Source: Halobacillus halophilus DSM 2266
Lineage (GTDB): Bacteria; Bacillota; Bacilli; Bacillales; Halobacillaceae
Direction of reading: 5' to 3'
Length of the DNA: 64,000 nucleotides
Assembly (NCBI RefSeq): GCF_000284515.1
Contig: NC_017668.1
Location: 1,798,001 to 1,862,000, forward strand
The position numbers were made by a program, and so were the translations under genes. The notes beneath the pieces were generated by a model. It was given only the letters and a program-made list of their open reading frames with translations, ran no database searches and was not told the origin of the DNA. Of this stretch, positions 28,946 through 38,361 are shown in pieces (the first letter of the stretch is position 1; the number at the start of each line of letters is the position of its first letter).

Positions 28946-29314
28946 ATGGCAGATAACACAACATTGACCGTCCCTAGTGATTTATGGCCTATCGCTGATT
29001 TCTTTTTTCAGGGCCTCGGCAATGAAGTCAATATGAATGATGAATCGGAAGTAGGGATGTTATTTCGTTCCTTTTTGCTTTTATACTTAACCACTGTAAT
29101 TCTGGCTATTATTACATTTAAACTGGGTTTTGCAAGGAAACTGCCGCTTATGAAAACGGTAGTTGTTTATGCAGTACTAATTATCGGCACATTTCTGTTG
29201 ACGTTGATTTTAGGTTTGAACCTGCCCCTGCCAGAAAGTTTAATGGTAGCTGCGGTGATCATGGGTGTTTACAGGTTGCGCCTGCACCGGGAACGAAAAG
29301 AGAAACAATCCTAA
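28946..29314 (+). CDS. ylaH: YlaH-like membrane protein
   Basis: The 122-residue protein has three hydrophobic segments (about 43-60, 70-88, 92-108) and a charged tail, matching the YlaH family. The ATG at 28946 is preceded by GAGGAA. Its function is unknown. It is convergent with ylaI, with a shared terminator. Confidence 0.78.
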   Translation: MADNTTLTVPSDLWPIADFFFQGLGNEVNMNDESEVGMLFRSFLLLYLTTVILAIITFKLGFARKLPLMKTVVVYAVLIIGTFLLTLILGLNLPLPESLMVAAVIMGVYRLRLHRERKEKQS

Positions 29315-29315
29315 A

Positions 29316-29350
29316 AAGGAAGGCTCCCCATCTATCGGGAGCCTTCCTTT
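29316..29350. terminator. Bidirectional terminator between ylaH and ylaI
   Basis: Stem AAGGAAGGCTCCC/GGGAGCCTTCCTT with flanking A and T runs. Confidence 0.88.
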
Positions 29351-29368
29351 ATTATTAGTAAATATCAA

Positions 29369-29569
29369 CTATGGAAGATGATGTTCTTTTTTTCTTTCAC
29401 GATTGAAGCGGAATTGACCGGTAGCCAGCCGTTTTTTTGTGTTTTCTTCAATACGGTCGTGGCAGGTCTGGCACATATAAGTGTGAATCCGTCTGTTTCT
29501 CAATCGTTTGGCTTGCAGACAGTAACTGTCAATTTTCTCAATGTTGTCGCAAATAACGCACTGTACACG
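29369..29569 (-). CDS. ylaI: YlaI, small zinc-ribbon protein (DUF2197)
   Basis: The 66-residue protein starts at GTG 29569, 7 nt after GAGGTG. Two CXXC knuckles (CVIC at residues 5-8 and CQTC near 33) indicate a zinc ribbon, and RLRNRRIHTYMC is the conserved family core. The role is unknown. The longer open frame to 29653 has no usable ribosome binding site. Confidence 0.83.
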   Translation of the reverse strand, partial: RVQCVICDNIEKIDSYCLQAKRLRNRRIHTYMCQTCHDRIEENTKKRLATGQFRFNRERKKEHHLP

Positions 29570-29653
29570 CACAATTCTCACCTCAATACTGACTATCTTA
29601 GTGACTATCATAACATATTTGATGGATATAAGTGTAATTTTATCCGTTTTCAT

Positions 29654-29678
29654 GTTTGAGTTTTACATGGAGGGGAAA
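29654..29678 (+). promoter_or_regulatory. Candidate sigma-B promoter of the YtxH-like gene
   Basis: GTTTGA at 29654-29659, 13-nt spacer, GGGAAA at 29673-29678; 11 of 12 consensus positions, 33 nt before the start codon. Confidence 0.6.
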
Positions 29679-29711
29679 GGTTAAATACAAGCAGTAGAAA
29701 GGATGGTTATT

Positions 29712-29999
29712 ATGAAAAAACGTTGGATTTATACCGCAGTAGGAGCCGTTACAGGAGGTGCGATTGCTTACTTTATGAAAGATGAAGAGAATAGGAAGCA
29801 AGTCGTGGACAAGGCTAAATCAGTAAAAAGTAATTTCGGTCAAAAAGATGACCTGCCTGTAGAGGAAGCCGGAAGACCTGAAGAAACAGCAGACCATGAT
29901 AATGCGAAGATGGTGTCTGAAGGTTCTCAGTTTGGTGTTCAATACTACAATGAGCTGACAGAGAAAGAGAGAGAAATCCTAGAAAAAAGTAACAGCTAA
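29712..29999 (+). CDS. Small single-pass membrane protein, YtxH-like
   Basis: The 95-residue protein has one N-terminal glycine-rich membrane helix (about residues 5-22), followed by a charged tail with KDEENRKQVVDKAKSVK, reminiscent of YtxH-like stress proteins. AAAGGATGG lies upstream of the ATG at 29712. I do not recognise an exact family. The sigma-B-like promoter just upstream supports a general-stress role (inference). Confidence 0.65.
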   Translation: MKKRWIYTAVGAVTGGAIAYFMKDEENRKQVVDKAKSVKSNFGQKDDLPVEEAGRPEETADHDNAKMVSEGSQFGVQYYNELTEKEREILEKSNS

Positions 30000-30024
30000 A
30001 TCCTTTAAGGATTTAGCTGTTTTT
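29991..30024. terminator. Bidirectional terminator after the YtxH-like gene
   Basis: Stem AACAGCTAAATCC/GGATTTAGCTGTT followed by T-run; also serves ylaJ on the minus strand. Confidence 0.88.
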
Positions 30025-30027
30025 CTG

Positions 30028-30602
30028 TCACTGTTCCCTGGATTGTTCTTTTTCAATTTGATTCAGTTTCTTATTTTCATTCTTAGGGATTGACTCCTGG
30101 TTAGGATTAGTAGGCGGTGTGTCATTGGCTGGACCTTCCGGCATGTAACGAGCAACGATCTGGCTAAGTTCATCGGTCACCGCTTCCACTGGATGCCCCT
30201 GGGACATTTTCTTGCCAAGGCCGCGCAAGCGTTCTACCCCGTCAGCGTCAGCTATGACAAGCGCTTGTTTTCCGTAAGGGTCGTGCTTAAGAGCTTCTGC
30301 GACAGAGTATTTTATAACACCCACCCTGGAACGATCTAAATCTTTGTCTACGTCCACTCCTACGGCTACATAATTGCCTAATACGATGGCTGTAGCATCA
30401 TGAACATCCGGGACTTCAACGGCGAGGTTCGCCAGACGGCGGGCAATTTGCTGACTGGTCATATTTTTCCGATTAACGGGATCAGAATCGCTGACATATT
30501 GAAATTCAGAATCACCCTGTCTTTCTTGCAAAGAGATTCTTCGTCATTTTGCTGACACGCTGCGAGGAGCAGCAATAGAACTGCAATTAATAATTTTTTC
30601 AA
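30028..30602 (-). pseudogene. ylaJ: YlaJ sporulation lipoprotein with an apparent frameshift
   Basis: The main frame (30028-30531) encodes the YhcN/YlaJ sporulation lipoprotein domain, with NLAVEVPDVHDATAIVLGN and a Pro/Asn-rich tail. It lacks any signal peptide. A perfect lipoprotein leader (MKKLLIAVLLLLLAAC, TTG at 30602 after GTGGTG) lies immediately upstream in another frame. Adding one base to the AAA run at 30530-30532 joins the two. This is therefore either a true 1-bp deletion or a homopolymer sequencing error. If intact, the product would be a forespore or spore-membrane lipoprotein. Confidence 0.75.
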
Positions 30603-30654
30603 TTGGCACACCACTTTTTAGTTCTAGGTTGCGTTTTAACTGAAAAATTATACA

Positions 30655-30682
30655 AAAAAGGACAGCTGAAAAAGCTGCCCCA
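30655..30682 (-). terminator. Terminator of ylaL
   Basis: Minus-strand stem GGCAGCTT/AAGCTGTCC-type hairpin followed by a run of six T, just beyond the ylaL stop. Confidence 0.75.
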
Positions 30683-30686
30683 TTCT

Positions 30687-31181
30687 TTATTTCATTACGA
30701 TTTTTTTAATTCCTTTGATTGGATGGGAACGGTTAGAACCATCGTTAAAATAAAGATGTACCGGTCCATTTTCCTTCAGTGGTTTTCCTTCTTCGGCGAA
30801 TAGAAGGACTGATTCCGCAAGCTGATCAGCGGAGATAGTCTGTTCGCCTTCATCCGTCACAAGGGCCGCTTCCTTCACTTCTGAGTCTGGCTCACTAGTA
30901 TGAAGAAAAGGTTTTAGTGGCATAAGAAATGTACCTTTTAATATTTGTTCTTTTTCCTGACGGCGTATGCTTTTATTGACGGGAGGGTTCAGCTTCTGCT
31001 GGTACACTTCCCTGGTGAATCGTAAAGACTTTCTTTTTATTTCATCTTCTTCTTCCTCTTCGGCTTTTGCTTTCTCAGGGTGAAATACTTGATCGAATGT
31101 CATTTTACGGTCATCAAATATCCAAACTGTAGGATCTAGCGTGATTGGAAATTTAACATTTCCTTGTATTTGAACAATCAT
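30687..31181 (-). CDS. ylaL: YlaL-like protein
   Basis: The 164-residue soluble protein begins MIVQIQGNVKFPITLDPTVWIFDDRK, with an acidic KAEEEEEDE segment and a C-terminal half containing HLYFNDGSNRSHPIKGIKKIV. The ATG at 31181 lies 8 nt after AAAGGTGG. Its place between ylaJ and the glutaminase gene matches ylaL of B. subtilis; the phoH-like ylaK normally between them is missing. The function is unknown. Confidence 0.68.
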   Translation of the reverse strand: MIVQIQGNVKFPITLDPTVWIFDDRKMTFDQVFHPEKAKAEEEEEDEIKRKSLRFTREVYQQKLNPPVNKSIRRQEKEQILKGTFLMPLKPFLHTSEPDSEVKEAALVTDEGEQTISADQLAESVLLFAEEGKPLKENGPVHLYFNDGSNRSHPIKGIKKIVMK

Positions 31182-31267
31182 GGATGCAGCCACCTTTCAT
31201 TTATAAATCATCCATCCAAATCATAGCAAAAAATGAAGTCGATTTCATTAAAAGGAGGTCTTTTACA

Positions 31268-32197
31268 ATGAATAAAGAAATCACCACAGAAATTCTTGAA
31301 GAATGGTTAGAGAACGTCAGGCCGTATGCCTATGATGGGCAGGTGGCTGATTATATTCCTGCATTGTCCAGACAGAATCCAGAAGAACTGGCTGTTGCCA
31401 TTCATTATATAGATGGAAGTTCTATCCATGCTGGGGAGATTGAGGCAACTTTCACCCTGCAAAGTATTACGAAGGTCATCTCACTGGCTTTAGCATTAAT
31501 GGATAATGGCGAAGACTATGTATTTGATCATGTCGGGATGGAGCCGACAGGCGATCCGTTCCATTCGATATATCGATTAGAGCAGCTCCCTTCCAAGCCT
31601 TTAAATCCTATGATCAACGCTGGAGCTCTTTCAGTTACACACATGATTCACGGTGATACTCCGGATGAAAAGGTGGGGCGTCTTCTCAGTTTTGTCCATG
31701 AAATGACGGACGATCATACAATCGGATATAACGAAGAGGTAGCAGCCTCTGAGTTTGAAACAGCCTTCTTAAATCGTTCTCTCCTTTTCTATATGAAGCA
31801 GCATCAGATTGTTACAGGCAGCGTAGAAGAAACGCTCGATGCTTATACAAAACAGTGTGCAATCGAAGTGAATGTTCCTCAGCTTGCAAGGATTGGCGCT
31901 CTATTTGCCAATGAAGGAAGAGATTTAGACTCCGGCCGTCAGATCATTCCTAAACACTTTGCACGGATCTGTAAAACGTTTATGGTTACTTGTGGTATGT
32001 ACGATGCATCTGGATCATTTGCGATTAAAGTGGGGATGCCTGCTAAAAGTGGTGTGTCCGGATCGGTGGTGGCTTCTCTTAACGGATTCGGCGGGATTGC
32101 TGTTTATGGTCCAAGCCTTGACGAGAAGGGGAATAGTGTCGTAGGGCTCAGACTTTTGGAACTATTGTCGAATCGTTATGATCTGTCAATTTTTTAA
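31268..32197 (+). CDS. glsA: Glutaminase
   Basis: This enzyme hydrolyses glutamine to glutamate and ammonia; glutamate is also an osmolyte in halophilic Bacillaceae. The 309 residues are typical of the serine-dependent beta-lactamase-like glutaminase fold, with the catalytic Ser66-X-X-Lys69 pair in TLQSITKV, NPMINAGAL and a C-terminal GIAVYGPSLDEKGNS. AAAAGGAGG precedes the ATG at 31268. It corresponds to YlaM (GlsA2). Confidence 0.93.
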   Translation: MNKEITTEILEEWLENVRPYAYDGQVADYIPALSRQNPEELAVAIHYIDGSSIHAGEIEATFTLQSITKVISLALALMDNGEDYVFDHVGMEPTGDPFHSIYRLEQLPSKPLNPMINAGALSVTHMIHGDTPDEKVGRLLSFVHEMTDDHTIGYNEEVAASEFETAFLNRSLLFYMKQHQIVTGSVEETLDAYTKQCAIEVNVPQLARIGALFANEGRDLDSGRQIIPKHFARICKTFMVTCGMYDASGSFAIKVGMPAKSGVSGSVVASLNGFGGIAVYGPSLDEKGNSVVGLRLLELLSNRYDLSIF

Positions 32198-32278
32198 TTA
32201 GATAAGCTAATTGAATCTTGCAATTTTCCTTCCCAGACGATAATATTATTAAAAGAATGACTGTAATGGGAGGGGATA

Positions 32279-32563
32279 ATGATGTTGTCTGATGTGGCTG
32301 TGGATCATCGTGAGAAAGCCTACGCCCTTCTAAAAGAAGACGCTGATAAGATTTTAAAATTAATAAAAGTACAGATGGACAATTTGACTATGCCTCAGTG
32401 TCCACTTTATGAGGAAGTTTTAGATACACAAATGTTCGGTTTATCACGCGAAATCCATTTCGCTGTCCGGTTGGATTTGATCAGCGAAGAGGAAGGTAAA
32501 CAAATATTAGATAATTTGGAACAACAACTAAACGTCTTACATGAGGCTGCTCAAAGATCATGA
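32279..32563 (+). CDS. ylaN: YlaN, UPF0358 family
   Basis: A 94-residue helical protein of the UPF0358 family, with the conserved core [23 protein letters not shown]. YlaN is reported in B. subtilis to bind iron and act on the Fur repressor. AGGGGA lies just upstream of the ATG at 32279. A terminator follows. Confidence 0.9.
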   Translation: MMLSDVAVDHREKAYALLKEDADKILKLIKVQMDNLTMPQCPLYEEVLDTQMFGLSREIHFAVRLDLISEEEGKQILDNLEQQLNVLHEAAQRS

Positions 32564-32570
32564 ATGGACA

Positions 32571-32613
32571 AGCTCAAATTGCGACAAGTTCTGTTGTAAT
32601 TTGAGTTTTTTTT
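32571..32613 (+). terminator. Terminator of ylaN
   Basis: Long stem GCTCAAATTGCGACA/TGTTGTAATTTGAGT followed by a run of eight T. Confidence 0.85.
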
Positions 32614-32717
32614 GTAAAAATGAGCGTGAAGCTCATACATATAGAAATGAAATGTCAGAAAAGAAGGATTTTTGCAGTATGAAAGAGAACAAATATATAA
32701 AGTAGGGATAAATAAAC

Positions 32718-33911
32718 ATGATTCGACATTTAAAAACGTATGATTTTAGCTTATTATTTGCCCCTATTGCTTTGGTAGCTTTCGGCACCGTCATGATTTA
32801 CAGTGCAAGTATGGTTTATGGACCGATCCGGTTTGATGTCGCCAGTAACCACTTTCTTATCAAACAGCTGCAATGGTTTGGAATTGGTCTGTTTCTGATG
32901 ATTACCGTTTCTTTAATCCCTTACCGGCACTGGAAGCGCCTGTCGAAGCTCGCAGTACTCCTCATGATTCTATTACTTGGAGGCTTATTTTTCTTTGGGT
33001 CTGAAGTGAATAATGCTGTGTCCTGGTATAACTTAGGGTTTATGAACTTTCAGCCGGCTGAGTTTGTTAAAGTTGGGCTGATTATTTACCTTTCTTCTGT
33101 GTTTGCAAAGAAACAGCGGTACATTACCCATTTTTCAAAAGCCGTCGTTCCCCCGCTTATTTTAACGAGTGTGATCCTCGGGCTGATTATAAGACAGCCG
33201 GATATTGGTTCAGCTGCTGTTATCGGATTAATTGCGAGTCTTATCATTATGAGTTCTGGGATTCGTGGAAAACATATATTGTTTTTAGTTGGTGTAACGG
33301 TCGCCATCCTTGTGGTAGGCGGTTCGCAAATGGTAACAGATGAACGACTGGAGCGCTTCTCAGGAGCTTATCAGCCTTTTGAGTCACCAGATGAGGATGG
33401 CTATCATTTGATACAATCTTACGTAGCTATTGGAACTGGAGGACTACTGGGTGAGGGGATCGGCCAGGGGGTCCAGAAACTGGGCTACTTACCAGAGCCT
33501 CATACTGATTTCATTATGGCTGTGATTGCAGAAGAGCTTGGGTTTATTGGAGTTGCAATTACTGTGGGACTTTTAGGACTGATTGTTTTAAGAGGGCTTT
33601 ACATTTCTTCAAAATGCCGTGATGCATTCGGTGCACTGCTCGCCATTGGCATTTCTTCGATGGTTGCGATACAGACCATGATTAACCTCGGAGCCATGAG
33701 CGGACTATTGCCGATTACAGGAGTTACACTTCCATTTGTAAGCTACGGAGGTTCATCTCTGATCATTCTCATGTTTGCGATCGGGATCTTGAATAATATT
33801 GCCCGGACTGTTAAAGCGAAGGAAGAAGAGGACGAGGAGTACGAAGTGCCTGAGCAGACGAGTACGAATCGATACAGGACTAATGGAGGAGTGAGATCGT
33901 GGCAGAACTAA
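32718..33911 (+). CDS. ftsW: FtsW-type SEDS peptidoglycan glycosyltransferase
   Basis: This is a ten-helix SEDS protein that polymerises lipid II during division. The 397 residues carry the family motif PEPHTDFIMAVIAEELG near residue 259 and VSYGGSSLI near the C-terminus. Its cytoplasmic tail is acidic. Position between ylaN and pycA identifies it as FtsW rather than RodA. The last 13 nt overlap pycA, so translation is probably coupled. Confidence 0.92.
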   Translation: MIRHLKTYDFSLLFAPIALVAFGTVMIYSASMVYGPIRFDVASNHFLIKQLQWFGIGLFLMITVSLIPYRHWKRLSKLAVLLMILLLGGLFFFGSEVNNAVSWYNLGFMNFQPAEFVKVGLIIYLSSVFAKKQRYITHFSKAVVPPLILTSVILGLIIRQPDIGSAAVIGLIASLIIMSSGIRGKHILFLVGVTVAILVVGGSQMVTDERLERFSGAYQPFESPDEDGYHLIQSYVAIGTGGLLGEGIGQGVQKLGYLPEPHTDFIMAVIAEELGFIGVAITVGLLGLIVLRGLYISSKCRDAFGALLAIGISSMVAIQTMINLGAMSGLLPITGVTLPFVSYGGSSLIILMFAIGILNNIARTVKAKEEEDEEYEVPEQTSTNRYRTNGGVRSWQN

Positions 33912-36900
33912 GAAAAATTAATAAAGTATTAGTAGCGAACCGCGGAGAGATTGCTATCCGAGTTTTTCGGGCATGTACCGAATTAAATATACGAACGGTA
34001 GCGGTTTATTCTCAAGAAGACACTGGCTCCTATCACCGCTATAAAGCGGATGAAGCCTATCTGGTCGGAAAAGGAAAAAAACCGATTGATGCCTATCTAG
34101 ATATTGAAAACATTATCGAAGTTGCTAAAAACGTCGGAGTGGATGCGATTCACCCGGGGTATGGTTTTCTATCAGAAAATATTGCTTTCGCTCGCAGATG
34201 TGAGGAAGAAGGACTTATCTTTATCGGGCCGACAAGTGAACATTTAAACATGTTCGGTGACAAAGTAAAAGCAAGAGATCAGGCGGTGCAAGCAGACATA
34301 CCTGTTATTCCTGGAAGCGATGGACCGGTGGAAGACTTGGAGGAAATTCGGGAATTTGGAGATAAAAATGGATACCCACTCATGATCAAAGCTGCTATGG
34401 GCGGCGGTGGACGAGGGATGAGAGTCGTACGAAGTGCTGAAACGTTATCAGAGTCCTATGACCGTGCTCGCTCTGAAGCAAGAGCAGCCTTTGGCAGTGA
34501 TGACGTTTATGTAGAAAAACTAATAGAAGAACCAAAGCACATTGAAGTTCAGATTATCGGAGATCATGAAGGAAATATTGTCCATCTCTATGAAAGAGAC
34601 TGCTCGGTGCAGCGCCGTCACCAGAAAGTGGTCGAAGTGGCACCCAGCGTTTCCTTGGATACACAGGTGCGAGAAAAGATCTGTCATGCTGCCGTTCAGC
34701 TTATGGATAACGTAGGGTACATTAATGCGGGAACCGTTGAATTTCTAGTAACGGGGGACGAATTTTATTTTATAGAAGTCAATCCAAGAGTCCAGGTAGA
34801 GCATACCATTACGGAAATGATTACGGGAGTCGACATCGTTCAGACTCAAATCCTGATAGCTGAGGGTCATGCTTTACATAGCTCAGAAGTAGCCATTCCT
34901 CATCAGGACGAAATCAGAACACATGGATATGCCATTCAGTCACGGGTTACGACCGAGGATCCGCTTAACAATTTCATGCCGGATACCGGGAAGATTATGG
35001 CGTACCGGACCGGAGGAGGCTTTGGTGTACGTCTCGATGCGGGAAATGGGTTTCAGGGTGCTGTCATCTCTCCTTACTACGATTCTCTGCTCGTTAAATT
35101 ATCAACATGGGCACTTAATTTTGACCAGGCTGCACATAAAATGGTCCGTAATTTAAAAGAATTCAGGATTAGGGGCATCAAAACGAATATCCCTTTCCTG
35201 GAAAATGTGATTCAGCACAAGCAATTCTTGAACGGTGAATATAATACGATGTTTATCGACCGTTCTCCTGAATTATTTGTTTTTCCTAAACGAAAAGACC
35301 GCGGGACCAAGATGTTGTCCTATATAGCTGATCGAACCATCAATGGATTTGAGGGCTATGGAAACCGGAAGAAGCCCACCTTTCATAATCCAAGAGTACC
35401 AAATCTCAAATACTCTGAATCTATGCCGATAGGTACAAAGCAGATTCTGGATGAGAGAGGGCCGGAAGGTTTAGCAGAATGGCTGAAGGAACGTCCGGAA
35501 GTATTGTTAACGGATACCACTTTCCGGGATGCTCATCAGTCTCTTCTTGCAACAAGAGTCCGGACGAAAGATTTAGAGAATATCGCAGAACCAACTGCCC
35601 GGCTTCTTCCCCAGTTGTTTTCACTGGAAATGTGGGGCGGAGCTACGTTTGATGTATCCTACCGCTTTTTGAAGGAAGACCCATGGGAGCGATTGCTTAA
35701 ATTAAGAGAACAGGCACCTAATGTCCTTTTCCAAATGCTGCTGCGTTCTTCCAATGCTGTTGGTTACAAAAATTATCCGGATAATCTGATCCGTGAATTT
35801 GTTGAAAAAAGTGCCAATGCAGGTATTGATGTGTTTCGTATATTCGATAGTCTTAACTGGGTGGAAGGCATGAAGCTGACCATTGATGCTGTGCGTCAGA
35901 ACAATAAGGTTGCAGAAGCTGCTGTCTGCTATACCGGGGATATTCTCGATTCCACAAGACCTAAATATGATCTGGAATATTACAAGAAAGTAGCGAAAGA
36001 GTTACAGGATGCGGGCGCGCATATTTTAGGGATCAAAGATATGGCAGGACTTTTAAAACCTGAAGCTGCTTACCAGCTAATCTCCACTCTTAAAGAAACC
36101 ATTGACATCCCGATTCATTTGCATACACACGATACAAGCGGTAACGGAATCTTCACCTATGCTAGAGCCGTAGAAGCAGGAGTAGATGTGGTGGATGTAG
36201 CTGCAGGACCGATGGCAGGTTTAACTTCTCAGCCAAGTGCAAACAGCCTGTACTATGCGCTTGAAGGAAGTGTAAGAAAGCCTGACGTTGATATCCAGTC
36301 TTATGAGAAGCTTGGGCACTTCTGGGAGGATACGAGAAAGTATTATGCTGATTTTGAAAGTGGCATGATGGCCCCTCATACAGAGGTGTATGAACACGAA
36401 ATGCCGGGCGGACAGTATAGTAACCTTCAACAGCAGGCTAAAGCAGTAGGGTTAAGTCCCCGCTGGGATGAAGTGAAAAAAATGTACCGCCGTGTGAATG
36501 ACATGTTCGGTGATATTGTAAAAGTGACGCCTTCTTCAAAAGTCGTGGGAGACATGGCGCTTTACATGGTTCAAAACGGGTTAAATGAAGATGATGTATA
36601 TGAACGTGGTGATTCTCTTGATTTTCCAGATAGTGTAGTGGAATTTTTCCAAGGTTATCTTGGACAGCCTTACGGAGGATTTCCTGCAGAGTTGCAGCGC
36701 ATTGTTCTTAAGGGCAGAGAGCCCCTTCAGGTTCGACCGGGAGAACTCCTGGACCCTGTAGATTTCAATAACCTGAAAGAGACTTTATTTCATTCACTGG
36801 ATCGTCAAGTGACAAGTTTTGATATGATCAGCTATGCCCTTTATCCAAAAGTTTTCATGGATTATCAAAAATTCACAGAGCAGTATGGAGATATGTCCGT

Positions 36901-37342
36901 ATTGGATACGCCGACGTTTTTCTATGGAATGCGCCTCGGTGAAGAAATAGAAGTGGAAATTGAACAAGGAAAAACGCTGATTGTAAAAATGGTTTCAATA
37001 GGTGAAGCGCAAGTAGATGGGACAAGAACCGTTTATTTTGAGTTGAATGGTCAACCGCGTGAAGTAGTGGTGCGTGACGAAAATGTTAAAGCCACTGTTC
37101 AACAGCGTCCTAAAGCAGATAAATCAAATACAAAGCATATCGGCGCCAGTATGCCGGGGACGGTTATTAAAGTAATTTCCGCTCAAGGTGAAAATGTGAA
37201 AAAAGGCGACCACCTGATGATTACGGAAGCCATGAAAATGGAGACGACCGTCCAGGCTCCATTTGATGGTGTAATTAAGGATATTTACGTGGAGAATAAT
37301 GAAGCAATTCATGTTGGAGACCTATTGATCGAATTTGAGTAA
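33899..37342 (+). CDS. pycA: Pyruvate carboxylase
   Basis: Pyruvate carboxylase makes oxaloacetate from pyruvate, bicarbonate and ATP. All three parts are present in the 1147 residues: biotin carboxylase (about 1-455, with GGGGRGM and EVNPRVQVEH), carboxyltransferase (from about 535, DTTFRDAHQSLLATR) and a C-terminal biotinyl domain with biotin-Lys near 1113 in EAMKME. The start is GTG at 33899 within ftsW, after GGAGGAG. A strong terminator follows, and then composite repeat copy 6, where B. subtilis has ctaA. Confidence 0.97.
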   Translation: MAELRKINKVLVANRGEIAIRVFRACTELNIRTVAVYSQEDTGSYHRYKADEAYLVGKGKKPIDAYLDIENIIEVAKNVGVDAIHPGYGFLSENIAFARRCEEEGLIFIGPTSEHLNMFGDKVKARDQAVQADIPVIPGSDGPVEDLEEIREFGDKNGYPLMIKAAMGGGGRGMRVVRSAETLSESYDRARSEARAAFGSDDVYVEKLIEEPKHIEVQIIGDHEGNIVHLYERDCSVQRRHQKVVEVAPSVSLDTQVREKICHAAVQLMDNVGYINAGTVEFLVTGDEFYFIEVNPRVQVEHTITEMITGVDIVQTQILIAEGHALHSSEVAIPHQDEIRTHGYAIQSRVTTEDPLNNFMPDTGKIMAYRTGGGFGVRLDAGNGFQGAVISPYYDSLLVKLSTWALNFDQAAHKMVRNLKEFRIRGIKTNIPFLENVIQHKQFLNGEYNTMFIDRSPELFVFPKRKDRGTKMLSYIADRTINGFEGYGNRKKPTFHNPRVPNLKYSESMPIGTKQILDERGPEGLAEWLKERPEVLLTDTTFRDAHQSLLATRVRTKDLENIAEPTARLLPQLFSLEMWGGATFDVSYRFLKEDPWERLLKLREQAPNVLFQMLLRSSNAVGYKNYPDNLIREFVEKSANAGIDVFRIFDSLNWVEGMKLTIDAVRQNNKVAEAAVCYTGDILDSTRPKYDLEYYKKVAKELQDAGAHILGIKDMAGLLKPEAAYQLISTLKETIDIPIHLHTHDTSGNGIFTYARAVEAGVDVVDVAAGPMAGLTSQPSANSLYYALEGSVRKPDVDIQSYEKLGHFWEDTRKYYADFESGMMAPHTEVYEHEMPGGQYSNLQQQAKAVGLSPRWDEVKKMYRRVNDMFGDIVKVTPSSKVVGDMALYMVQNGLNEDDVYERGDSLDFPDSVVEFFQGYLGQPYGGFPAELQRIVLKGREPLQVRPGELLDPVDFNNLKETLFHSLDRQVTSFDMISYALYPKVFMDYQKFTEQYGDMSVLDTPTFFYGMRLGEEIEVEIEQGKTLIVKMVSIGEAQVDGTRTVYFELNGQPREVVVRDENVKATVQQRPKADKSNTKHIGASMPGTVIKVISAQGENVKKGDHLMITEAMKMETTVQAPFDGVIKDIYVENNEAIHVGDLLIEFE

Positions 37343-37352
37343 AATAGTTTGG

Positions 37353-37388
37353 ACGATCTGCCTGTTCGATAAAGGCAGATCGTTTTTT
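37353..37388 (+). terminator. Terminator of pycA
   Basis: Stem ACGATCTGCC/GGCAGATCGT followed by six T. Confidence 0.9.
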
Positions 37389-37474
37389 GATGTCTAAATA
37401 GGTAACAGAGTAGATACGAAGGAAGGAAGCCTGGACTTATTATTAGTGATCATAAACGAAAGTTTGTACGTTTT

Positions 37475-38135
37475 TGGCATATTAAATATGTAGGCTATTA
37501 AACTAAAGGGCCGTATAGTTGAAGACTCAGTTTCGAGATATCTTAGGTCCGTTACTTAATATAGAGGAGGGATGGCTGCGGAAACAACTCGCTTTCCTGC
37601 GGGGAAACTGGCAAGCCTCCTCGGTCGCTGTCACTCCCTGTGGGGTCTCGCCTAGCTCCTTCTCCCGCGGGAGTCTCGTCGTTTCCTTCGCCACCCAGCC
37701 TGAAACGTAAAACGGCCCCTTTCATAAGAGGGGGAATCATCCTGAAGCAGCCTTAAATGCTTATAAAGCGGGATTTATACACTTAAATAAGCTAGATACT
37801 CTTTCGCTTCTCAGGTTCATTATCTTTGTCGAACAGGCATCTTCGAAGTGCATTTCGAGCTCCCTATTTCGCAAGGTCCAGAGGGGGACAATGAAGACTC
37901 CTGTGGGATGAAAATGACAGGGGAGACCCCGGAAGGCGAAGCCTGAGGAGGTTCCGCGCAGAAGAGGTTCGACTAATAACGCCACGTCGTGTGGCAACGT
38001 CGAACGACCCTGCGTCATGCAGGGCCGGAAAGCGAATCGCCCCCCGCAGGACTTCCCTCACTTCCAATATCTCGAAACTGAGTCTTCAAGTAACGGGAGC
38101 TATACTGTGAAATCACTTTGAAAGATCGTAGCTAT
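37475..38135 (-). repeat. Composite intergenic repeat, copy 6
   Basis: Left arm contains TAGGCTATTAAACTAAAGGG. Cassette inverted repeats lie at 37521-37540 (GAAGACTCAGTTTCGAGATA) and 38068-38087 (its exact complement), and the right arm is AAGTAACGGGAGC. Domain 1 (about 37547-37715) comes first and has changed arms (GGCTGCGGAAAC/GTTTCCTTCGCC). Domain 2 (about 37874-38055) carries a 60-bp module. The GGGAGC arm adjoins domain 2. The element occupies the interval between pycA and ctaB where ctaA lies in B. subtilis. Confidence 0.85.
37967..38026 (+). repeat. 60-bp hairpin module, copy e
   Basis: Starts GTTCGACTAATAACGCCACG and ends GCAGGGCC. It sits in domain 2 immediately before GGAAAGCGA, the same site as the copy at 2453-2512 read on the other strand. 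Confidence 0.75.
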
Positions 38136-38345
38136 AATTTGAACTTATCGACCAGGTAGTTTCTTTAAAAAACTTTTCCGAAAATGTAATATTATTTTTA
38201 CTTTTTATAGACGAAACCTTGCATTCCGGTCTGGAATTTGCTAGAAATAAATAGGTGGATGACAATCGTCAAGAAATAGTCAATAAATGTAAACCTACAA
38301 AGGCTATCTGTACGTTACAATAGGTATAAACGTGGGATTTTGGCC

Positions 38346-38361
38346 TGTGAAAGATGTCACA
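38346..38361 (+). promoter_or_regulatory. CRP/FNR-type operator upstream of ctaB
   Basis: Perfect dyad TGTGA-AAGATG-TCACA, the form recognised by B. subtilis Fnr. A second partial palindrome TTTGTCACAAA follows at about 38364-38374, and a TACAAT box lies at 38421-38426. The site is about 80 nt upstream of the likely transcription start. Confidence 0.45.
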
